From positions 55,001 to 119,000 of the forward strand of contig JAXRKP010000596.1 in NCBI GenBank assembly GCA_037039925.1: a DNA stretch of 64,000 bases, read 5' to 3'. A model generated the notes under the pieces. That model saw nothing but the letters and a program-made list of their open reading frames with translations, did no database searches and had not been told where the DNA came from. Below are positions 57,101 through 64,000 of the stretch, in pieces. Numbering within the stretch: position 1 is the first letter of the stretch; each line of letters starts with the position of its first letter. The position numbers were made by a program, and so were the translations under genes. This DNA is from Doris montereyensis (lineage: Eukaryota > Mollusca > Gastropoda > Nudibranchia > Dorididae).

Positions 57101-57287
57101 CAAATCCTGGCATATTCTGTCTATCTTTACTTCCAACAAGACGACTTATTAACCAAACCAAATACACTCTCCATGCAAAACGTAACGTTACACCGTGCGA
57201 GGCAAATGGGAATCCCCATCCGTCGACATCTCTGTGTTGCCTGCTTCGTTGTGTGCCAAAAGCAGATGCACATTTTAAAATAAACAC
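54143..57287 (-). CDS. Multi-copy-type orphan gene with FEN/PIN-like C-terminal motif, frameshifted
   Basis: Minus-strand intronless gene of about 1,000-1,050 residues broken into frames 57287-55134, 55152-54835, 54899-54606 and 54715-54143. From memory it resembles a large lineage-expanded invertebrate family of unknown function. Blocks in order: MPGFGGFVSATG and TFDLGVVMKAMPIIW; IGTFHVIMNYLNMIG; MNYSRYLTWFDMFLLNI; GAGVTGLLENYGAYQRWVKT; then a nuclease-like region with SNQEESDTRIILYLNHAK, VVSSPDSDVFF, FFDTGFGSHKRLYN and LLGLYCFTGEDC plus FRGKGK, as in XPG/FEN-type PIN domains. The acidic tail ends EVENEDDLYELH. Slips occur near 55150-55160, at an A8 run (54886-54893) and near 54691-54703. 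Residues before about 57110 may not belong. Mobile origin is inference. Confidence 0.65.
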
Positions 57288-58082
<795 letters not shown>

Positions 58083-58283
58083 TGTTTGTCCCTGCTCTTC
58101 CATAGATATAATATTTACACTAATTGATAGATAATTGTTTTGCCAAGAAACGGCCCCTATCTGTAGAAATGTAATTTATTAGTTTCTCTCGAACCTGCAT
58201 GCCGGTTTTTGTCTACCTGTTTCTTTGGCTGTGAATGTTTTGGTAAGTCGAACGTCCTATTGGCAAAGGTGATTGAATTGACA

Positions 58284-58355
58284 TGCAGGTGTTTCCTTGT
58301 CACCTGCAATGAGAGGTTGATTGAGATGCAGGTGTTTCCTTGTCACCTGCAATGA
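58284..58355. repeat. Tandem duplication of CAGGTGTTTCCTTGTCACCT
   Basis: Two copies of CAGGTGTTTCCTTGTCACCT plus GCAATGAG, 41 bp apart, at the 3' end of the Harbinger remnant. Confidence 0.9.
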
Positions 58356-58622
58356 GCATATCAGGTTCCCGAATGATAAGATGCAGAATAGTGATGGCTT
58401 TTGCAATATCTGTCGCTGCTGAAGGCTGTTCATCGATCTGGCGGAAAAGAATCCTCCACCACATCTGTGCCAATCTTTCAAATGAACACTCCACACTGTT
58501 CCTTGCTCTGGATAGTCTGTAGTTAAAAGTCTCTTTTCAGTTAATAGATGACCATGTGGAAAAGGTTTCATTATGTTTTCTCTTAAAGGGAAATCATCAT
58601 CTGCTTCAAACATAGTCACTAT
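58290..58622 (-). pseudogene. PIF/Harbinger transposase C-terminal remnant
   Basis: Minus strand reads ADDDFPLRENIMKPFPHGHL and LTEKR, then after one frame slip FNYRLSRARNSVECSFERLA and QMWWRILFRQIDEQPSAATD, ending IIREPDMLIAG. This is the DDE_Tnp_4 (Harbinger) C-terminus: DxxFPL..xxMKP, NYRLSRAR, VE..F..L. The upstream catalytic part is missing, so it is a truncated, dead copy. Confidence 0.85.
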
Positions 58623-58726
58623 CTGTGCCTGTTACGAGGCCGTGGCTTTTCTAACGAAAGGTACGCGAATCGATAGTAAACTGTGCTGCAACCATTTTGC
58701 TCACGTCTCGCTTACTGTTTGGCCCG

Positions 58727-59748
58727 ATAACTAAGCCTATCCTGGTAATAACTAGGCCTACTCTGGTAATAACTAGGCCTACTCTGATAATAACTAGGCC
58801 TACCCTGGATAAATAACTAGGCCTACCCCGGATTATGACTAGGCCTACGCTGATAATAACTAGGCCTACCCCGATTATAACTAGGCTTACCCCTGATAAT
58901 AACTAGGCCTATACCGATTATAACTAGGCCTACCTGATAATAACTAGGCCTACCCCGATTATAACTAGGCCTACCCTGATAATACCTAGGCTTTCACCTG
59001 ATTATAACTAGGCCTACTCTCATAATAACTAGGCATACCCCGATAATAACTAGGGCATACCCCGGTTATAACTAAGCCTACCCTGATAATAACTAGGCCT
59101 ACCCCGATAATAACTAGGCCTACCCCGGTAATAACTAGGCCTACCCTGGATTATAACTAGGCCTACCCCGATAATAACTAGGCCTATCCTGATATATCTA
59201 GGCCTAGTCTGATAATAACTACGCCTACACCGATTATAACTAGGCCTACCCCGATAATAACTAGGCCTACTCCCTGATAATAACTAGGCCTAATCTGATA
59301 ATAATTAGCCTACTCTGGTAATAACTAGGCTTACTCTGGTAATAACTAGGCCTACTCTGGTAATAACTAGGCCTACTCTGATAATAACTAGGCCTACCTG
59401 GTAATAACTAGGCATACCCCGATAATAAATAGGCTTCACCTGGATAATAACTAGGTCACCCTGGATAATAACTAGGCCTATCTTGGTAATAACTAGACCT
59501 ACCCCGATTATAACTAGGCCTACCCTGATATTAACTAGGCCTACCCTGATAATAACTAGCCTCACCCTGATAATAAATATGCCTACCCTGATAATAACTA
59601 GCCCACCCTGATATTAACTAGGCCTATTCTGGTAATAACTAGGCCTACCCTGGATATTAACTAGGCCTATCCTGGTAATAACTAGGCCTACCCTGATAAT
59701 AACTAGGCCTACCCCTGATAATAACTAGGCCTACCCTGATAATAACTT
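58727..59748. repeat. 21-bp satellite array 2, about 48 units
   Basis: Unit ACTAGGCCTACCCTGATAAT plus one base. Same satellite as array 1 but with GGCC for GACC and TACCC for TATCC fixed in most units, and more indels. Confidence 0.95.
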
Positions 59749-60067
59749 GCAATTATTGAAGAAATAGTTTGGACCCAATATTAAATCAGGAGCAGTTACT
59801 TTGGAAACTTTTCAAAGCCTTGTATGAGATTAAAAGGCAAACTCATTGCGACCTACAACCTATAGATTTGCATGTCACGCAGACTATCTTGTGAGTGTAG
59901 TTATGAGAGCAACTGCTGTTGTGCAGGGCACACAGACCTTTCCACGGGTGGGCGATGTGCAGGCTAGATCACTGATACATTATGTATAGCTTAACGTGTA
60001 TTGCTTAAATGTCCTACGCTGGCATAATTTGCTCCCTAATGTCTCTTTCTAATCTTCTCACGAGCAG
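59749..60067. other. Intergenic, no feature recognised
   Basis: Unique sequence between the satellite and LINE copy B. Confidence 0.5.
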
Positions 60068-61735
60068 ATGTCAAAGATAGAGCTAGAGCAGGAATAGACC
60101 TCCTAGTGCATACAAGGCAAGAAAAGCTACTAGAAAGTTGACATTTATAAGCCTACGGCTATTAGAGGTAAATATTAAACCAAAAGAAAGAGAAATTAAA
60201 TTATTAATAGCTTATGGACTAATGGTTTTATGAGATTTAAACGTTAGAGTAGGCAACAATGTAGAAACGTCAGGAGGAGTACTAGGTAAAGGAGAGACAA
60301 CAACTTCTGCAAATGGAGAGAGACTAATAGATTTTTGCCTAAAGAATGACATGAAAATAGCCAATACATTTTGTCCTCATAAAGATATCCACAAACATAC
60401 AAGAGTAAATGAAGACATGTGTGAAAAGTCAATGATCGACTACATATTAGTTAGCAGCTCCTTTTACAGTACATTGATGCAAGAGTAAACAGAGGAGCTG
60501 AAATATTTAGTGATCATCATTAAGTGATTACCAAAATAAGATTACTGACTGAAGAAAACAAACAGAAAAAGAAAGAGAAGGAAGCTACTAAACTCAAAAT
60601 AGAGGAACTAAATAAACCAGTAGTAAACAGGTATACCAATCTAGGATAAAACGATTTATCAGTGAAAGACAGATGGATATGCATGATAGCACAATAGAAA
60701 AAAGTGGCAGATGTATAAAGAAGAGGTCTGTGGTAGGAAACAAATTAAAGGAGAAAGGAAAAGAACAGCATGGTGGAATGAGAACGTCAAGACTAAGATC
60801 AAAGAAAAGAAGTATGCCTGAAAGAAATACTTGCAAACAAAGAGACCAAAGGATAGAATAGATTACGTGAATAAAAGAACTATCGCCAAAGAGAAAGTTA
60901 AGAAAGTAAAACAGGAGCAATGGGAAGAGTTTGGACAAAGACTTCACGAAATCTATCAAGGAAATCAAAGCTGTTCTGGGGGCAATGAAGAGCATGAGAA
61001 AGACCAAAGCATGACCAATACGACAAATTAAGAACGCCAAAGGAGAAATAATGAAAGAAAACAGCGATATCATGGAAACATGGAGAAAACATTTTCCCCA
61101 ATTCCATAGTCCCTCCAGAACGTATAAAACAAGGAGTAAAGATCAATTAATAAGAGTAACAAGTAATCCACAGGAGACAGCTGAAGATGTAAATATATGA
61201 ATGGAAGAATTCCAAACAGTTATAAGAAAAGTGAAATTAGGAAAAGCCCCAGAAGCAGATCAAGTTTATCCAGAAATGATTAAAAACTAAGGGAGAGAGG
61301 CAGACAAACTACTACATGCAATATGCCAAGCATGAAAGTCCAAACAGGTGCCAGACGACTGGAAAAAGGGAACGGTAGTACCAATACATAAGAAAGGATC
61401 AACTATGGAATGCTCAAACTATAGAGGGATATCATTACTTAGCGCTCCAGGGTACTAGGAAATGAGACTAAGGTAGAGGATCAGATTGAAGAGCATCAGA
61501 GTGGATTTAGACAAGGAAGAAGTGTGCAAAACCACATATTTACAATTAGACAAAAGGTAGACCTCGGAGAAAGTGGGAAGAAGATATAAAAGAGGCACTG
61601 AAGCATAGAAATTTAACTTTTTTGGAAAGGAACAGAAAATGCCAGGACAGGGCATCCTAGAGAGAGATCATCTCGGGCATCTGAACCCATACACCGAAAG
61701 GTAGAATGGGAACTGATAAAAAAAGAAAGAAAGTC
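60068..61735 (+). mobile_element. RTE-like LINE, copy B, endonuclease kept, RT deleted
   Basis: Endonuclease remnants: VGNNVETSGGVLGKGETTTS, ANGERLIDFCLKNDMKIANT, FCPHKDIHKHTRVNEDMCEK and SMIDYILVSSSFYST (60250-60480). The linker block with KTKIKEKK follows (60670-60870). Early RT is present to FRQGRSVQNHIFTIRQ (61495-61550), joined directly to the C-terminal [18 protein letters not shown] at about 61550, an internal deletion. Ends in a short AAAG tail. Stops and shifts throughout. Confidence 0.87.
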
Positions 61736-61852
61736 TCTTTCATCGTCTAAAACATCAGCGGAGTCACATTGGAGTGATAAGCGGCAATCAGTGACAACTT
61801 CATTAAAGAAGACAGACCTGAAGTTATAATTATTTCATTGCCGTTTATCGTT

Positions 61853-62050
61853 TGGCGTGTAGCAAAGATTCTAACACGTGTATAAGTTGCTTTGTGTTTA
61901 GGAAAGATTCTAACACGTGTATAAGTTGCTTTGCGTTTAGCAAAGATTCTAACACGTGTATAAGTTGCTTTGCGTGTAGCAAATATTCTAACACGTGTAC
62001 AAGTTGCTGCGTGTAGCAAATATTCTGAAACGTGTATAAGTTGCTTTGGT
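61853..62050. repeat. About 39-bp tandem repeat, five units
   Basis: Units: GTGTAGCAAAGATTCTAACA and CGTGTATAAGTTGCTTTGC. Confidence 0.92.
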
Positions 62051-62084
62051 TGTGAGTGAACGTTGGGCTAGGTTTAAAAAATTG

Positions 62085-62300
62085 ATTTCATTTACCCACA
62101 TCCACAACTAAGGTGATCTCGGGGTTTTTGGAAAAAAATTTTTTAATTTTGCCCGGACTGCCCTGTAAACAGCCAAGAGATCTTTAACGTGTTGTGATCT
62201 GCACACGGGACCTCCTTTTATCGTCCGTCTCCGGGGCTTGAATCAACGACCTTTGGATTGAGAGGCCGACACCTTGCCTGTGCGCTACCGAGCCCATCGA
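62085..62300 (-). mobile_element. SINE family B, copy 2
   Basis: Minus strand starts with a tRNA-like head: CTCGGTAGCGCACAGGCAAG, GTGTCGGCCTCTCAATCC and GATTCAAGCCCCG, followed by GGACGATAAAAGGAGGTCCC and CACGTTAAAGATCTC. Confidence 0.78.
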
Positions 62301-62797
62301 GAACGATTTGCAAATTTCGCATTCCTCCCTTTACTGTTGCGGTCTGTTCCTTGCCTGCCGCACGTCTTAGAAGTGTAGAGTACCCTAGAGCATGCTGGGA
62401 AGGATGGGGTGGGGGGTGGGGGGGGTGGGGGTGGGAGTGGTATATTTTCTCAAAAATCAATATTGCTTGGTGTTCAACCTCAATGCAAAAACCAACGCGG
62501 GTCAGGAAATATATAAAAGCCTTTAGTGTAGACATTCAGAATATTTTCTTTTATCAACATGAGAAGTGTGTGCGCCTTGTGTTTGCACATCGAACATAAA
62601 CAATGTAGTATAACCCTTTCAACAGTGAGACTCACGACTAGCCACTAACGTTAAATTAGAAATTGTGTCACATAGCCCCACATTGTAAGTCCTACCTCGA
62701 GGTAGTAACATTTCTTTTATGGATCACCTGTCTTTTAAAAATCAGTCATGTCATGCCCTCTGTCTCATTGATTCTGATATTTTTGCTGGCTTTTTAT
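62301..62797. other. Intergenic with a G-rich tract
   Basis: At 62399-62442 runs such as GGGGTGGGGGGTGGGGGG could form a G-quadruplex on the plus strand. No gene recognised. Confidence 0.6.
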
Positions 62798-63062
62798 ACA
62801 TTTACCACAGGCAGGCGTATTTCTGCTGGTTTCTCTACATTTACCATAGGCAGACATATTTCTGCTGGTTTCTCTTCACATTTACCATAGGCAGACATAT
62901 TTCTGCTGGTTTCTCTACACATTTACCATAGGCAGACATATTTCTGCTGGTTTCTCTACACATTTACCATAGGCAGACATATTTCTGCTGGTTTTCTCAC
63001 ATTTACCACAGGCAGACACATTTCTGCTGGTTTCTACACATTTACCACAGGCAGGCATATTA
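62798..63062. repeat. About 41-bp minisatellite, about seven units
   Basis: Units: CATTTACCATAGGCAGACAT and ATTTCTGCTGGTTTCTCTAC. Confidence 0.94.
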
Positions 63063-63179
63063 TGACCAAACGTTAGCTAGAAGGTTACAGTGCCAGTCGA
63101 AGGGCATCATCCACAGTTTACCACTGACAGGGTAGTAAAGAAACCTGTGGAATTCACCCACCTACTCCCCTTATCAATA

Positions 63180-64000
63180 AAATTCTTTCTTTCTTTATCA
63201 GTTCCCATTCTACATTCCGGTCTATGGGTTTTAGATGCCCGAAATGATCTTTCTACAGGCTGCCCTGTCCTGGCAGTTTCTGTTTCCTTCCGTAAGAGTT
63301 AATTTCTTTGCGTTAATGCCTCTTTTATGTCTTCTTCCCACTTTCTCTGAGGTCTGTCTTTTGGTTTTTTACCTTGAGTTTTAGCACTGTATATTGATTT
63401 AACTATTCTATTGTCATTCATTCTGTTAACATGCCCAAACCATCTCAATTGATTCATTTCTATCTTAGTTGTTATGCTATCTGCTTTGGTTTGATCTCTT
63501 ATTGTTGTGTTTCTGATTTTGTCTCTTTTAGTTTTCCCTACTAATCTTCGTAGTTATTTCATTTCGGCTGCTTGCACTCTACTGTATTCCCTACTGTCTA
63601 AGGTCCAGGTTTCACTGCCATAGAGGAGAGTAGGACAATAAACTGTTGTATACTGCCATTTTGGTTTTTGTTGCCAATTCTTGTTTACCTTCAAAGGCCT
63701 TTTCTAGATGGTTATATATTGCACTTGCCTTTTGGATTCTCTGGCTGATTTCTTCTCTTAGTTTTCCTCTGAGTTAATCATTACTCCTAAGTAATTGTAG
63801 CTTTGAACTTGTTCTAAATTCTCCCTGCCTAATTTAAGATTTTGTGTTTTAGCTTCCTAGTTACTAGCATTGTTTTGGTTTTATTTGCATTTACTCTCAT
63901 TCCTTTTTTATTCATTATGTTGATATTTGACTGGAGGTCCCTTTCTGATTTTCCCAACAGAACTAAATCATCAGCAAATGAAAGCATTGATACATTTACT
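63180..64000 (-). mobile_element. RTE-like LINE, copy D, continues off the window
   Basis: Minus-strand copy with an (AAAG) tail at its left end (63182-63198) and the C-terminal region containing LRWFGHV and ETWTLDS, reaching into the RT domain, where the catalytic motif is the intact FADD (63967-63978). Frame slips are present near 63557 and elsewhere. The 5' portion lies beyond 64000. Confidence 0.9.

Overview
The window is eukaryotic nuclear DNA. It is AT-rich and intron-rich, with GT..AG splice sites, and is crowded with micro- and minisatellites, tRNA-derived SINEs, RTE-like LINEs and DNA-transposon remnants. Encoded proteins look like invertebrate orthologues, and the repeat landscape suggests a lophotrochozoan, most likely a mollusc (perhaps a gastropod). 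That assignment is inference from style, not a database match.

Two conventional genes fill 0.5-39.5 kb and are arranged head to head. On the minus strand, 21 exons of the cohesin ATPase SMC1 (SMC1A orthologue) run from the start codon at 25639 down to 488. They cover about 936 of the roughly 1,230 residues expected, and the C-terminal exons lie off the left edge. On the plus strand, six exons of the ciliary microtubule inner protein RIBC2 run from the start codon at 26204 to the stop at 39510-39512. The 564 bp between the start codons is a presumptive bidirectional promoter and carries a TCTCGCGA motif. Both genes are recognisable along their length, but many exons contain 1-2 base frame breaks, mostly at homopolymers or dinucleotide runs. 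The same kind of break occurs in an unrelated ORF at 54-57 kb, which points to consensus indels in the assembly rather than to one decaying gene. SMC1 hinge exons 14-15 (9.43-9.89 kb) are much more damaged than the rest.

From 39.5 to 64 kb there is no conventional host gene. This part holds long tandem arrays with units of 15-64 bp, two large (CT)n/(AT)n tracts, two SINEs whose tRNA-like core sits between inverted-repeat arms, a multi-copy-type intronless gene with a FEN/PIN-like C-terminal motif (54.1-57.3 kb) placed between two arrays of one 21-bp satellite, a PIF/Harbinger transposase remnant, and LINE copies. Four copies of one RTE-like LINE are present in the window, one of them in RIBC2 intron 5 with a 13-bp target-site duplication.

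The main themes are: (i) the SMC1-RIBC divergent gene pair, which also exists in vertebrates; (ii) minisatellites that begin at a fixed edge of one dispersed repeat; (iii) minisatellites formed from local sequence, including a LINE segment, a SINE arm and the splice acceptor of SMC1 exon 3; (iv) two non-autonomous DNA transposons with clear termini. By eye, tandem repeats make up roughly a quarter to a third of the window.
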